Positions 1-9,133 of a stretch of 64,000 nucleotides of DNA are shown here, piece by piece (the first letter of the stretch is position 1; each line of letters starts with the position of its first letter). The stretch is taken from positions 1,488,001 through 1,552,000 of the forward strand of contig NZ_JAFFHZ010000001.1 in NCBI RefSeq assembly GCF_017052585.1, in the 5' to 3' direction. Position numbers and translations under genes: made by a program. The stretch is from Paenibacillus apiarius. GTDB taxonomy: Bacteria > Bacillota > Bacilli > Paenibacillales > Paenibacillaceae. The notes under the pieces are model-generated. The model worked only from the letters and a program-made list of their open reading frames with translations. It did not search any database and was not told the origin of the DNA.

Positions 1-1026
1 CGGCAGTTCCTGCATGTGCAAGGCATACATATCCCCCGGATTTATTGGCAGCATACCTCCTCTCGCGTGCTCACGATGGAATATGTGCAAGGCGTAAAAT
101 TGAGCCGGCACGAGGACATCGCCGCACAAGGGCATGATTTGAAGGCACTAGCCGAACGCTTCGTCCATGCGATGCTCCACCAAATGTTCATCGAAGGCTT
201 GTTCCATGCCGATCCGCATCCCGGCAATCTGCTTGTATTGGATGACGGCAGATTGGCCTTTCTCGACTTCGGGATGGTCGGCCGCTTGAATGGCGACATG
301 AAGGATTATTTATCAGACCTCATCATCTCCTTGATGAGGCAGCGGACAAGCGGGATCATCCGGGCGATTGCAGGGCTTGGCGTCGTCCCAGACCGCACCG
401 ATATGACGCAGCTGAAGCGGGATCTGGATCGGCTGCGCGCGCAGTATTACGACATTCCTTTTACCGACATCAGCCTGGGGCAGTCGCTCCACGATCTGTT
501 TGCGGTCGCCCAGCGGCACCGGATTACGCTTCCTCCCGATCTTATTATGCTGGCGAAGGCGCTCATTACGATGGAAGGCGTCGTGGAGGAGCTGGACCCG
601 ACGCTCAGCATTCTGGATATGGCGGAGCCATTCGGGCGCAAACTGCTATTGGAAAAATACAGTCCCCGCAGGGTCCGGAAAAAGCTGCTCGGCGGAGCTT
701 CCGACTTCCTGCAGGCGCTGACTGATCTGCCGAAGCAGGCCAATCAGCTTGCCCGCATCCTGAGCAGCGGCAAAGTAAGAGTCGAAGTCGAATTGCCGGA
801 ACTGGATCATGCGCTGCATAAGCTCGATCAGATTAGCAACCGGCTCTCCTTCAGCATCGTGCTGCTCGCCTTCAGCATCATTATGGTCGGGCTCATTGTC
901 GGTTCCTCGCTCACCAGAAAGCCGACGCTGCTATGGGATGTTCCCGCGATCGAGATCGGATTCGTGGTCGCTGCCTTCATGTTTCTGTGGCTGCTGTACG
1001 GGATTTTCAAATCCGGCAGATTTTAA
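1..1026 (+). CDS. ABC1/AarF/UbiB-family atypical kinase, 5'-partial
   Basis: The C-terminal part of a UbiB/AarF protein. The frame is open from base 1, and the residues before the first possible GTG (base 16) still fit the family, so the gene starts outside the window. Visible landmarks are the LTMEYVQG segment, the HADPHPGN catalytic loop near residue 70 and the FLDFGMVG metal-binding loop, then about 200 residues of helical linker. Two hydrophobic helices close the protein (about residues 275-296 and 313-333), as usual for membrane-associated members. These kinases/ATPases act in isoprenoid-quinone or membrane-lipid homeostasis. The exact substrate here is unknown. Confidence 0.9.
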   Translation, partial: RQFLHVQGIHIPRIYWQHTSSRVLTMEYVQGVKLSRHEDIAAQGHDLKALAERFVHAMLHQMFIEGLFHADPHPGNLLVLDDGRLAFLDFGMVGRLNGDMKDYLSDLIISLMRQRTSGIIRAIAGLGVVPDRTDMTQLKRDLDRLRAQYYDIPFTDISLGQSLHDLFAVAQRHRITLPPDLIMLAKALITMEGVVEELDPTLSILDMAEPFGRKLLLEKYSPRRVRKKLLGGASDFLQALTDLPKQANQLARILSSGKVRVEVELPELDHALHKLDQISNRLSFSIVLLAFSIIMVGLIVGSSLTRKPTLLWDVPAIEIGFVVAAFMFLWLLYGIFKSGRF

Positions 1027-1040
1027 GCGGCACAAAACTG

Positions 1041-1071
1041 TTGACCCTAACGTAACGTGATAGATTACGAT
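1041..1071 (+). promoter_or_regulatory. MerR-type promoter with 19-bp spacer
   Basis: TTGACC (1041-1046) and TACGAT (1066-1071) are separated by 19 bp, the over-long spacing typical of promoters that MerR proteins untwist. The spacer contains the dyad-like CCTAACGTAACGTGATAG, resembling TipA/Mta operators. It sits 21 bp upstream of the merR start, which implies autoregulation (inference). Confidence 0.7.
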
Positions 1072-1092
1072 AAAGGCAAGGAGGTGAGGCGG

Positions 1093-1875
1093 ATGGCGTA
1101 CAAAGTAAAAGAAGTGGCCGATTGGGTCCGAATCAGCGTGCGCACGCTCCATCACTATGATGAGATTGGGCTTCTGAAGCCGGACACCGTCACCCCGGCA
1201 GGATACAGACTGTATTCGGACGGCAATTTGGAGATGCTGCAGCAGATCTTGTTCTTCAAGGAGATCGGCTTCACGTTGGAGGATATTAAGCGAATTGTAG
1301 GCCAGCCGAATTTTGATCGGAAGCATGCTCTGCAGTCGCACCGGGAGCTGCTTCTCAAGAAGAGAGAACGGCTTGAGGAGATTATTCGCACGGTCGAGCG
1401 AACGATAGTATCTTTAGAAGGAGGTATAGATATGGAAAAGAAAGAGATGTTCGAGGGCTTCGATATGGCAGACATCGAGGCGCACCAAAAGAAATATGCC
1501 GAAGAAGCGCGCGAGAAATATGGTCGTGATATCGTCGATCGCACAATGGATCGGACATCCAAGTATGGTAAAGACGACTGGGCCGCGATTATGGCGAGCC
1601 AAGCGGCCATATACAACAAAATCATCGCTGCGATGGATCGGGGTCCCGCAGACCCGCAGGTCCAGGAGGCCATCGGCGAATGGAGACGTCATATTACGAG
1701 CAACTTCTATGATTGCACGCTCGATGTGTTCCGCGGCCTCGGCGATTTGTACGTTGCTGACGCTCGCTTCACGAAGAGCATCGATCAATACCAGCCGGGC
1801 TTGGCCCAATTTATGCGGGAAGCGATGCACATCTATTGTGATACCGAAGAGAAGCTGACTCCTGCCGATAGATAA
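1093..1875 (+). CDS. MerR family regulator, TipAL/Mta type (HTH plus TipAS drug-binding domain)
   Basis: A 260-residue transcription activator. ATG 1093 is chosen because GAGGTGAG lies just upstream; the longer frame from GTG 1057 would start inside the promoter. Residues 1-75 are the winged HTH (VKEVADWVRISVRTLHHYDEIG), followed by a dimerisation helix to about residue 110. The TipAS-type domain follows (about 113-255), which in TipA, Mta and relatives traps hydrophobic drugs. The length is close to TipAL and Mta (about 250 residues). It has its own promoter and a terminator, so it is probably a self-regulated monocistronic gene. The nearest possible target is itself; no efflux gene is adjacent. 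Confidence 0.88.
   Translation: MAYKVKEVADWVRISVRTLHHYDEIGLLKPDTVTPAGYRLYSDGNLEMLQQILFFKEIGFTLEDIKRIVGQPNFDRKHALQSHRELLLKKRERLEEIIRTVERTIVSLEGGIDMEKKEMFEGFDMADIEAHQKKYAEEAREKYGRDIVDRTMDRTSKYGKDDWAAIMASQAAIYNKIIAAMDRGPADPQVQEAIGEWRRHITSNFYDCTLDVFRGLGDLYVADARFTKSIDQYQPGLAQFMREAMHIYCDTEEKLTPADR
1418..1434 (+). promoter_or_regulatory. Internal Shine-Dalgarno and in-frame ATG for a stand-alone TipAS domain
   Basis: Inside the merR gene, AAGGAGG (1418-1424) stands 7 nt before ATG 1432, in frame with 1093. Initiation here would give a 147-residue protein that is just the ligand-binding domain, as TipAS is made from tipA in Streptomyces. The site falls exactly at the domain boundary. Confidence 0.6.
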
Positions 1876-1896
1876 GGTGCTATTATCCAAATGCGC

Positions 1897-1922
1897 GAGC
1901 CTTAGAATCGGTTCTAAGGCTC
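1897..1922 (+). terminator. Hairpin terminator after merR
   Basis: A perfect 11-bp stem, GAGCCTTAGAA / TTCTAAGGCTC, with a TCGG loop, followed by a short T-containing run. It lies 21 bp after the merR stop and between convergent genes, so it may work both ways. Confidence 0.75.
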
Positions 1923-1959
1923 TATTCATTTGCCCGCCAGCAAACATGACGGGGCCCCA

Positions 1960-2268
1960 TCACTTTTCTGAATTTTTTTTATTCTGCATCCGCTTAAACA
2001 CGACATCATACATATCGTTACCGTGATGAAGGGAACGCTTCACGCGGGAGATCGTTGCCGTGCTTGCGCAGGCCTCGGCCTCAATCTCGCTGTATGTATG
2101 GTGATTGTACAGCATTTTGGCAACTTGAAATCTTTGAAACAACGTTTTGATTTCATTCACGGTACATAAGTCATCAAAAAAAGAATAACACTCTTCAACG
2201 GTTTCGAGTGTCATAATTCCCTCAAAAAATTCATCCAACGCTTTTCCTTTCAGTTCATCTATTAACAT
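1960..2268 (-). CDS. yerC: TrpR-like protein, YerC/YecD family
   Basis: A 102-residue protein of the YerC/YecD group with a Trp-repressor-type HTH. The start at 2268 (MLIDELKG) is preceded by AGGAGG at 7 nt; the longer frame to 2316 has no such site. The helical N-terminal half (FEGIMTLETVEECYSFFDDL) leads into an HTH at about residues 55-85 containing TYSEIEAEACASTATISRVK. The length matches the Bacillus protein. Its regulatory target is not established from this sequence. Confidence 0.85.
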   Translation of the reverse strand: MLIDELKGKALDEFFEGIMTLETVEECYSFFDDLCTVNEIKTLFQRFQVAKMLYNHHTYSEIEAEACASTATISRVKRSLHHGNDMYDVVFKRMQNKKNSEK

Positions 2269-2583
2269 GTGTCTACCTCCTGGAGTAATTGCCGTATGCT
2301 GTAAAACTTGCTTCATCTTGAGGTATATAATCGAAAGGTCGTTTACAATAACATATTTATTTTGATTAGAAAATCGGTGAAATATTCGCCAAGTTCAACC
2401 CGAAAAGTGTGATTTTTTTCACCAATAAATACAACAATATTTAATTTTTAAATAGGCATTACATATTATATCACTATTTCTTGCGCGCGTAATTAATCCA
2501 TATATTACAAAAAAACATGATTTAGGAAATTTTATCACTCATTTTCCGCATGAAAACGCTGCAAATCGATCGTAGGGCAAAAC
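2269..2583. other. AT-rich intergenic stretch
   Basis: About 315 bases between yerC and nhaC with no credible coding frame. It must hold the yerC promoter on the minus strand, but no clear -35/-10 pair could be singled out. Confidence 0.6.
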
Positions 2584-2614
2584 GCGGACCTCCCCTTATA
2601 AAGGACAGATCCGC
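2584..2614 (-). terminator. Hairpin terminator after nhaC
   Basis: On the minus strand GCGGA pairs with TCCGC around an inner CCTT/AAGG stem, followed by GTTTTG. It lies just past the nhaC stop at the end of the tyrosine decarboxylation operon. The stem is imperfect. Confidence 0.55.
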
Positions 2615-2622
2615 ACATCCGA

Positions 2623-3996
2623 TCAAGCGGTTCTACATGATTTTTTTTCTTTGATAAGGAACCCGAGCAAAATATTAATCACCGGAGCGATGATACAGAA
2701 TATTGCGAATGGAAGATATTCCAATGTAGATACACCCAAGGTGCCCGTAATGAATACGCCGCTGACACCCCATGGGATAAGCGCATTGAAGGCTGCCCCG
2801 GCATTGGCCACGATTCCGGAAAGATTTCTTGGATGGAGATTGAGTTCTTCAAATTGGGGTTTGAAGGCTTCTCCCGGCAAAATAATGGATAAATACTGTT
2901 CTCCGAGAAGAATGTTAATTCCAATGGCGCATAACGCGGTCATTAAAATTAATTTTCCTTTTGTGCTTACGAATGCCGAAATTTTGGATATCAGGGTTTT
3001 GATAATGTTGAGCTCGACTAACAACCCTCCGAGAGATAACGCAAGCAGGATAAGGGAAACAGACCACATCATGCTTTGCATACCGCCGCGAGTAAGCAGG
3101 ACATCTACGCTCTCTACCCCTGTATGCGAAATAAATCCATCTTGCATCAGATTGGAAATCTCAACAAAGCTCGTGTGTGGATGATAGATATAAGTAATGC
3201 AGATCGTACTGGCAATGCTTAACAATAAAGTCGGGATAGCCGGTATTTTTCTCCAAGCGCAAAGAAATAGCACCAATACCGGAATCAAAGTGACCGCCGA
3301 TATAGTAAAAGAGGAATGTAAGGTGTTAACCAGCTCATCAATTTGAGCCCCTGTCGACAAGACCTTTGCGTGACCGGCAACTCCGAAGAAGACGAGCGAA
3401 ATAATGAAGGATGGAATCATGGTCCGCATCATGTTCCGAATATGATCGAATAAATCCACCTCTGCTATAGCAGAAGCCAAGTTCGTTGTATCGGATAAAG
3501 GTGATATGTTATTGCCCAAGAAGGCGCCGGAGATGATGGCTCCCGTCGTTAGCGCCGAATGGTATCCCATGATTTGCCCCATGCCGAAGAAGGCAATGCC
3601 AACTGTCGAAATCGTCGTGAAGGAGCTCCCTACGGTGATTCCTACAAGCGCGCAAATGACAAAGACGGAAGGTAAAAAGAACTTAGCAGATAAAATTCCA
3701 AAACCATAAACCATAATCGTCGGAATCGTTCCTGCAGCAATCCAGACGCTTATCAAAGCGCCAATCAGCATAAAGATGAGGATCGGAATCAAACCAGGCA
3801 TGATGCCGTTTTGAATTCCCTTGTGAATAATTTCCCAAGAAACGCCTTTAAACTTCGCGAATAAGATAACGGCACCCAATGAAATCAAAATAGGAACTTG
3901 AGGAGATAAGCCTAAGCCTATAATGCAAGTTCCTATGATCGCCAATAACACAACTAAAAGAAACATGCTTTCTTTTAGCGTAACATCTTTTTTCAT
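2623..3996 (-). CDS. nhaC: Na+/H+ antiporter, NhaC family
   Basis: A 457-residue polytopic membrane protein with about 11-12 hydrophobic segments. Family-type motifs include ALVGITVGSSFTTISTVGIAF and the polar SGAFLGNNISPLSDTTNLA loop of NhaC proteins. An AAGGAG site precedes ATG 3996. It closes the tyrosine decarboxylation operon, as nhaC does in enterococcal tyrDC clusters. Decarboxylation consumes a proton and product exchange builds a proton-motive force, so an antiporter fits this context (inference). The transported ion cannot be proven from sequence; malate/lactate-exchanging relatives exist. Confidence 0.88.
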   Translation of the reverse strand: MKKDVTLKESMFLLVVLLAIIGTCIIGLGLSPQVPILISLGAVILFAKFKGVSWEIIHKGIQNGIMPGLIPILIFMLIGALISVWIAAGTIPTIMVYGFGILSAKFFLPSVFVICALVGITVGSSFTTISTVGIAFFGMGQIMGYHSALTTGAIISGAFLGNNISPLSDTTNLASAIAEVDLFDHIRNMMRTMIPSFIISLVFFGVAGHAKVLSTGAQIDELVNTLHSSFTISAVTLIPVLVLFLCAWRKIPAIPTLLLSIASTICITYIYHPHTSFVEISNLMQDGFISHTGVESVDVLLTRGGMQSMMWSVSLILLALSLGGLLVELNIIKTLISKISAFVSTKGKLILMTALCAIGINILLGEQYLSIILPGEAFKPQFEELNLHPRNLSGIVANAGAAFNALIPWGVSGVFITGTLGVSTLEYLPFAIFCIIAPVINILLGFLIKEKKSCRTA

Positions 3997-4087
3997 ATCA
4001 TATACTCCTTATCATTTAATGACCATCTATTCAACATGCAGTCATTGAGAAGTGGGTTATAGATTGGACATAAACAATAATTCGATC

Positions 4088-4912
4088 TTATTGAAGCAGG
4101 CGTTGATCCGCTTTATTGTATGCTCCGTGCCAGACAGGTCCCACGAATTGATTAAAAGCGAAGCCGGATCTGATGCCCTCGGCAGTGAAAGCTTTTGCTT
4201 TCGCAACTGCCGCTTCCACGGATAGCCCCTTGGCAAGTCCTGCTGCAATAGCCGCGGCAAAGGTGCATCCGGCGCCGTGATTGTGATTCGTATGAATCTT
4301 CTCCGATTCATACAGCGTGAACTCGGAGCCATCATACAACAAGTCGATCGCATTCTGATCCTCTAGCGATTTCCCGCCTTTAATCACGACATGTTCCGCG
4401 CCAAGCTCGATAATTCTTTTCGCAGCTTCTTTCATGTCGGCTACCGTGCTTACCTTGGCCATGCCGGATAATTGGCTTGCTTCGAATAAATTAGGCGTTA
4501 CAATCGTTGCTCTTGGCAACAGATACTCGCGCATGGCCTGTCCATTTTCGGGCTGCACCAGTTCATTTTCCCCTTTGCATACCATCACCGGATCTATTAC
4601 TACACTTTTCACATCATATTTGTCTATGACATTGCTTACGAGTTTAATTGTATCAACCGATCCGAGCATTCCCGTTTTCATGGCATCCAATGAACCGCCG
4701 GAGAAAATCGTTGTCACTTGCTCATGCACAAGCTCTGAAGCAATTGGATGAACATGATGATGCCAATGATTATCAGCATCCATGGTGACGATAGCCGTAA
4801 TGGCAGATAAACCAAAAGTACCGTATTCTTCGAACGTTTTGAGATCCGCCTGCAGTCCTGCTCCCCCGCTTGAATCAGAGCCTGCAACCGTCAAAACTTT
4901 TTTGATAGTCAT
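4088..4912 (-). CDS. pdxK: Pyridoxine/pyridoxal kinase (ThiD-like PdxK)
   Basis: A 274-residue ribokinase-fold kinase that phosphorylates pyridoxal or pyridoxine to the PLP precursor. The N-terminal AGSDSSGGAGLQADLK, the VIDPVMVCKG segment and the C-terminal HNHGAGCTFAAAIAAGL (anion hole with catalytic Asp replaced by Cys, as in Bacillus PdxK) are all present. Start 4912 follows GGGAG by 8 nt; the longer frame to 4984 runs into the tdcA-pdxK hairpin. It lies between tyrosine decarboxylase and nhaC, so it most likely supplies PLP for the decarboxylase. A hydroxymethylpyrimidine kinase role is the alternative, but the HGAGC signature favours PdxK. Confidence 0.85.
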   Translation of the reverse strand: MTIKKVLTVAGSDSSGGAGLQADLKTFEEYGTFGLSAITAIVTMDADNHWHHHVHPIASELVHEQVTTIFSGGSLDAMKTGMLGSVDTIKLVSNVIDKYDVKSVVIDPVMVCKGENELVQPENGQAMREYLLPRATIVTPNLFEASQLSGMAKVSTVADMKEAAKRIIELGAEHVVIKGGKSLEDQNAIDLLYDGSEFTLYESEKIHTNHNHGAGCTFAAAIAAGLAKGLSVEAAVAKAKAFTAEGIRSGFAFNQFVGPVWHGAYNKADQRLLQ

Positions 4913-4950
4913 TTCAAGCACTCCCTGCCCCGTAGGAATTGAAATAAAGG

Positions 4951-4988
4951 GTGAATGCGCAACAACATCCCTATCGTTACGCATTCAC
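4951..4988 (-). terminator. Intercistronic hairpin between tdcA and pdxK
   Basis: A perfect 9-bp inverted repeat, GTGAATGCG / CGCATTCAC, with a 20-nt loop between the tdcA stop and the pdxK start. The following run is CCTTTATTT rather than pure T, so it may be an attenuator or an RNA-processing stem. Confidence 0.5.
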
Positions 4989-5001
4989 GTGTCCTTTTTA
5001 C

Positions 5002-6864
5002 TTATTTCATTTCTTTGTAAATCGTTTCAAGCTTGTCTTGTATCGCTTTTTCAATCTTAGCCGCATATTCGTCGAAGACGGCTTTGTCATGAGCATATGG
5101 AGATAATCCGCAAGCGCGCAGCACGGTGACTTTGCCTTCGCGTTCCCACTCTTTCTCGCTGAAGCCAAGACTTTTAACAAATGGAAGCGGGCTATTGCCA
5201 TAGTCAGGAATAGCAAAATCCGTATGGGAAGTAATGAATTCGTTGTTGTATAATCCGCCTTTAACATAAGAAGCATAGTCAAAGAAATCATGGTTTAATT
5301 TATTCATTTTTTCCAAGTCGGTATTGCCTTCCTCGTTGAAAACATAGTCGACCATGTTGAAGTCGGGTTTTGTCAGCGGATATACTCGGATTGTTTTATC
5401 GCCAACTTTAAATTGTTTATTTTTCAAAAATTCGTAGAAACGATAAGAACCTTCGATGCTCGCGCCGATTAATTTACCATAGCCGGTTACGTTTAATGGC
5501 AAGACTTTATGAGCTGTCCAGACGGCTGCTGCAGTTGCGCCTGCTTTTGAGCCTTCAAGAATATAAGCGCCCAGCAATGCAGGAATGTCCGCGCCTTTCT
5601 CGAAAACATAGGTTGCAAAGTAGGAGATGGCATCGCGCATTCTGCTGTCTTTAATAACAATCGCGCCGGCAGAGTAAGGAATATATCCCATTTTGTGCGG
5701 ATCGATGGTGATGGTTTCCGCTTGGTTCATCGCTTTGAACGAATTGTAAATATCTTTGGTCAGCCACTCGTTTTTCTCTGTAAACACGTTATATTTTTCA
5801 TATACTTCATCGATTTTTTCGAAATCGATAAATTCATTGTGTTCGTCCAAGAAGATGGCGCGGGCATATCCGCCATAAGCGGCATCCACATGGATGTAGA
5901 AATAGATTCCTTCCTTGGCCAGCTTCTCCCGCAGCTCTACCATTTTATCAATGCGGTCCACTTGGCCTTCTTCCGTTGTTCCGATTACACCCACTACACC
6001 AAGAACCGGAATTTCTTGCGCGGCCAATTCACGAATTTTAGCTTCGAGCTTGGCAATATCCATGCGGTAATGATCATCTACATCGATAGCTTCTACGCAA
6101 TCAAGCCCCGTGCCGATAATGTCGGCAGCCTTCAGCCAAGAATAATGCTTCGTTTGCGGAATCAACCATTTTCCCAATTTATTGAGGTGTTTACCGCTGC
6201 GAGCAGAGTGAGCCTTCACTTCATCAAGCTTGTCAGGAATTTGATCCATGATGGCGAGGATTTCCTCCGTCGACATATTCAATAACTCCCACTCCGATTT
6301 GCCTGCTACATATTCAGGCGCTACTTCTCTGATGGCAAGCGGCAGCGACTTCATGTTTCTTGCATACCAGAGACCTTCCAAGTTCGCGATCGAACCGTCC
6401 GCGCAAATATGTCCCCAGCCTTTTTCTTTTTCATAGCTCATAAGCGTAGCTAATTCATGTCCGACTTCTTCTTCCATTTGAGATGTGCCTGGTGAAGATT
6501 CATACGCTACGTTATTGCCATTCCATAACATGGCGGCTGTATAAGCAATAATGGAAGGCATCAACGTTTCCGAATTCATGTGTCCCCAGAAACGGCCTGC
6601 TGTGTGCCATGGCAGCGATTCTGTCCGCAGCTTGGAAGATAACTCATTAAATACGCTGCGCACATGGTCGGTAGTGTCTTGGAAGCTCTTCGAACTTTTA
6701 TCATATGGAGTAATAACCGGCAAGTCTTGCGGTTGGTAGTTTTGACGCCAGCCCACATGCTCGTCCACTACTTTAAGCAGCAGTTCTTTGAATAAATCAA
6801 CATTTTCACCTTTGTCACCCAGGAAGAGCGCTTTTAGATTGATCTCTGGCATTTGATAATTCAT
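5002..6864 (-). CDS. tdcA: Tyrosine decarboxylase (PLP-dependent)
   Basis: A 620-residue group II decarboxylase converting tyrosine to tyramine and CO2, possibly also acting on phenylalanine. GGAGG lies 8 nt before ATG 6864, and the length equals enterococcal TyrDC; an upstream TTG at 6888 is rejected. Key features: DPHK with the Schiff-base lysine at about residue 391 ([14 protein letters not shown]), His240 in the PQTKHYSW segment that stacks on PLP, and the VDAAYGG motif near 327-332 that contacts the pyridine nitrogen. It sits directly after the exchanger gene and before pdxK, the enterococcal/lactobacillal cluster order. It should confer acid resistance and tyramine formation. Confidence 0.95.
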   Translation of the reverse strand: MNYQMPEINLKALFLGDKGENVDLFKELLLKVVDEHVGWRQNYQPQDLPVITPYDKSSKSFQDTTDHVRSVFNELSSKLRTESLPWHTAGRFWGHMNSETLMPSIIAYTAAMLWNGNNVAYESSPGTSQMEEEVGHELATLMSYEKEKGWGHICADGSIANLEGLWYARNMKSLPLAIREVAPEYVAGKSEWELLNMSTEEILAIMDQIPDKLDEVKAHSARSGKHLNKLGKWLIPQTKHYSWLKAADIIGTGLDCVEAIDVDDHYRMDIAKLEAKIRELAAQEIPVLGVVGVIGTTEEGQVDRIDKMVELREKLAKEGIYFYIHVDAAYGGYARAIFLDEHNEFIDFEKIDEVYEKYNVFTEKNEWLTKDIYNSFKAMNQAETITIDPHKMGYIPYSAGAIVIKDSRMRDAISYFATYVFEKGADIPALLGAYILEGSKAGATAAAVWTAHKVLPLNVTGYGKLIGASIEGSYRFYEFLKNKQFKVGDKTIRVYPLTKPDFNMVDYVFNEEGNTDLEKMNKLNHDFFDYASYVKGGLYNNEFITSHTDFAIPDYGNSPLPFVKSLGFSEKEWEREGKVTVLRACGLSPYAHDKAVFDEYAAKIEKAIQDKLETIYKEMK

Positions 6865-6940
6865 GTTCAGTTCCTCCAATATGTTCAATTTGATTGTTAA
6901 CGGAATATATGAAACTTGATGTTATCTGGTTAACTAGTGA

Positions 6941-8350
6941 TTACTCACTTTTTTTCCACTCCGGCTTTTTGCACTTGTGAATAATAAGAGCGATACCGAC
7001 CATTACGATAGTAGCCCCCACTTGATAGATAATGTATCCCGTGTATTGACTAGGCTTAAGAATCGATGGCGGAATGATGCTGACCGTAATCGTGATCACA
7101 ACACTTAGCAGGGATAGAATCGAGACAAACCACATTAATCCGTTGCCCTTGCTTCCCAATCGGAAAGGTCTCTCAATCTCAGGCAATTTGTAACGCAAGC
7201 GAATCGCGGAGACAGCAATTAATGCGTATACGACACAATAAAGAATGGTCGTCGTAATCGTAATGATTAGAAACGCGCTGTTGACATCCGGCACAACTAC
7301 GTACAGGACAGCTACTAATGAAATAACAATCGCTTGTATCATGACAAAGGTGATTGGAATATCTTTTTTGGTTCTCTTTTGGAAAAACTTCGGCAGATTG
7401 CCTTCATCCGCAACTTTGATCATGGATTTGCTTGGTCCCAGCACCCATGCGCTCAGCTGCACTAATACCCCAATCAAAATCATGGCCGAGATAATATTGA
7501 CAAAGATAGATGGTATGCCTAAATTTTCACAAAAGATAAGATAAGGCTGCGTAATATTGGCAAGCTCCAATTGCCCCTGCGGCACTGCGTTCGATACCGT
7601 CAAGCCGGCAACAAGGTTAAAAATAACGAGCAAGATAACGGAAGCAATAACGGCAATTGGATAATTGCGTTTCGGATTCTCGATATTGTTCGCATGCACG
7701 GATGAGATTTCAACACCCGCGAAGATGAAGATAATGCCCGACAAATAAGACAAGCTTCCCAATTCTCCGAAGTTCGGCACTAAATCTTTCCATTCGAAAT
7801 TTCCCAAATAGCTGTTCGGCTGGATTCCGTTTTTGAACATGTACATGACACCCAAAATGACCAGTATTACAAACGGAATATAGACCCCGATAACCGAACC
7901 CAAATTACCGCAAATCTTAACCATATCGAATTTGAGATTTAATAATGTTACCCCCCAGTAAGAAATGAGGATAACCGCAAAAATAAAGTAATTGTTCGAA
8001 GACAGCTCCGGCATGTCAATGACATATCCGAACAGCACGCCTACCGTTGAAGAGACCATTACCATGCCGAAAAACATTTGGACCCATAATAACCAAGAGG
8101 TTACGAACCCCCATTTTTCACCCAAAGCCTTCTTCACCCAAACTTGAGGTCCCCCTTCTTCGGGGAATCCGGTTGAAAGCTCGGCTGACATGAGCGCAAT
8201 CGGCAGTGCAAATAACACCGCTGCAACGAGCATGTAGAAGATTTGGGTCCAACCTGTAATGGAAAGCGTCGGCACACTGCGAACAGTGCCAAAGAACGCC
8301 ATCGTAATACCGATTAACCCGAACAGCGTTAGTCTTTTTGAATTGGCCAT
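6941..8350 (-). CDS. tyrP: APC-family tyrosine/tyramine antiporter
   Basis: A 469-residue amino-acid permease of the glutamate:GABA-antiporter-like branch, with about 12 transmembrane segments and a family-type first helix (LIGITMAFFGTVRSVP). The conserved loop with STGFPEEGGPQVWVKKALGE follows, then IFIFAGVEISSVHANNIENP. Start 8350 (ATGGCC) has AAGGAC at 7 nt; the ORF start at 8377 is unsupported. It is the first gene after a strong promoter and is followed 76 nt later by tdcA, so tyrosine uptake coupled to tyramine export is the likely role. Confidence 0.88.
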   Translation of the reverse strand: MANSKRLTLFGLIGITMAFFGTVRSVPTLSITGWTQIFYMLVAAVLFALPIALMSAELSTGFPEEGGPQVWVKKALGEKWGFVTSWLLWVQMFFGMVMVSSTVGVLFGYVIDMPELSSNNYFIFAVILISYWGVTLLNLKFDMVKICGNLGSVIGVYIPFVILVILGVMYMFKNGIQPNSYLGNFEWKDLVPNFGELGSLSYLSGIIFIFAGVEISSVHANNIENPKRNYPIAVIASVILLVIFNLVAGLTVSNAVPQGQLELANITQPYLIFCENLGIPSIFVNIISAMILIGVLVQLSAWVLGPSKSMIKVADEGNLPKFFQKRTKKDIPITFVMIQAIVISLVAVLYVVVPDVNSAFLIITITTTILYCVVYALIAVSAIRLRYKLPEIERPFRLGSKGNGLMWFVSILSLLSVVITITVSIIPPSILKPSQYTGYIIYQVGATIVMVGIALIIHKCKKPEWKKSE

Positions 8351-8500
8351 AGATCTGTCCTTCTTTCTGCTATTCAATTCTTTATTTCAAACTCTCTCAA
8401 AAATTAGAGAAATAATTCACATGCATGGGGAAATGTATAACGAACGTGTTGGGTTCTTTCTCGCCTTCACCTCTCGTTACGATAATCTTGATATGCAATT

Positions 8501-8514
8501 GTTAATCGATTAAC
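8501..8514. promoter_or_regulatory. Perfect palindrome (operator candidate) at the tyrP transcription start
   Basis: GTTAATCGATTAAC is a perfect 14-bp palindrome lying at about +7 to +20 relative to the start predicted from the tyrP promoter, a position suited to repression. The cognate regulator is not in the neighbourhood and is unknown. Confidence 0.5.
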
Positions 8515-8526
8515 TTGAACAACGCC

Positions 8527-8555
8527 AGTTTACGCCTCTATTTTTGTTGTGTCAA
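8527..8555 (-). promoter_or_regulatory. SigA-type promoter for tyrP-tdcA-pdxK-nhaC
   Basis: On the minus strand TTGACA (8555-8550), a 17-bp spacer and TAAACT (8532-8527). The predicted start near 8520 leaves a leader of about 170 nt before the tyrP ATG. Confidence 0.75.
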
Positions 8556-8659
8556 TCTCTTAACACCCCTTTAGTACCAAGGCTTTTCATTGATTTTCCA
8601 GAATCTAATTATTATTTACTTTAAAGCTTTTACTACTCCATTGATAAAGGCTTTAAACG

Positions 8660-8689
8660 ATAACCGCTTTTATGGGCAAAAGCGGTTAT
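8660..8689. terminator. Perfect 12-bp stem-loop in the tyrP upstream region
   Basis: ATAACCGCTTTT and AAAAGCGGTTAT pair completely around a 6-nt loop. The T and A runs lie inside the stem, so it could terminate in either direction or be a protein site. The rest of 8556-9079 is AT-rich and without a recognisable gene. Confidence 0.5.
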
Positions 8690-9079
8690 GAATTCAACGA
8701 TTAATTAATAATGTATTTATATGAATTAATATTAATGATTATAAGAAACGTGCTTATCGGTTCAGCGCTCTTTTTTTGCCATTTACATTATCCGTGCCGT
8801 CAGGCGAATAGATAAAAGTGTTGATAGGTGCAGGAGAGCGGGAGGCATACTTATGCAGACGAAGGATATGTATTGATTTGCAGCCGGGCACATGAAGAAT
8901 AGGGGAATTAACCTATTTTTCTTATATTTTTCAATCAAATTTTAATGTTTCAAAATTGTTTTAATTCGAGTTGGAGTTAGGATTTGGAAATGTTTTTTTT
9001 TTAAAGAAACCGGCTCAACCAAGGGAGTCTCTGGGGCAGCTTTCCTGATTATATGGGAGATTGGTAAAAGAAGCGAAAA

Positions 9080-9121
9080 GGGACTAGTCCGCAGCCACTT
9101 TCATGGCTAGGGGACAGTCCC
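9080..9121 (-). terminator. Terminator after the tyrS / Rep-like unit
   Basis: A long imperfect hairpin on the minus strand: outer GGGAC/GTCCC, middle GTCC/GGAC and inner AGCC/GGCT pairs, followed by CTTTTCGCTTCTTTT. It separates the tyrS transcript from the tyrP operon. Confidence 0.6.
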
Positions 9122-9133
9122 TCAATGGAAAGA

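Noticed and set aside
5695-6285. 196-codon plus-strand frame opposite tdcA
   Set aside because: Antisense shadow of the decarboxylase.
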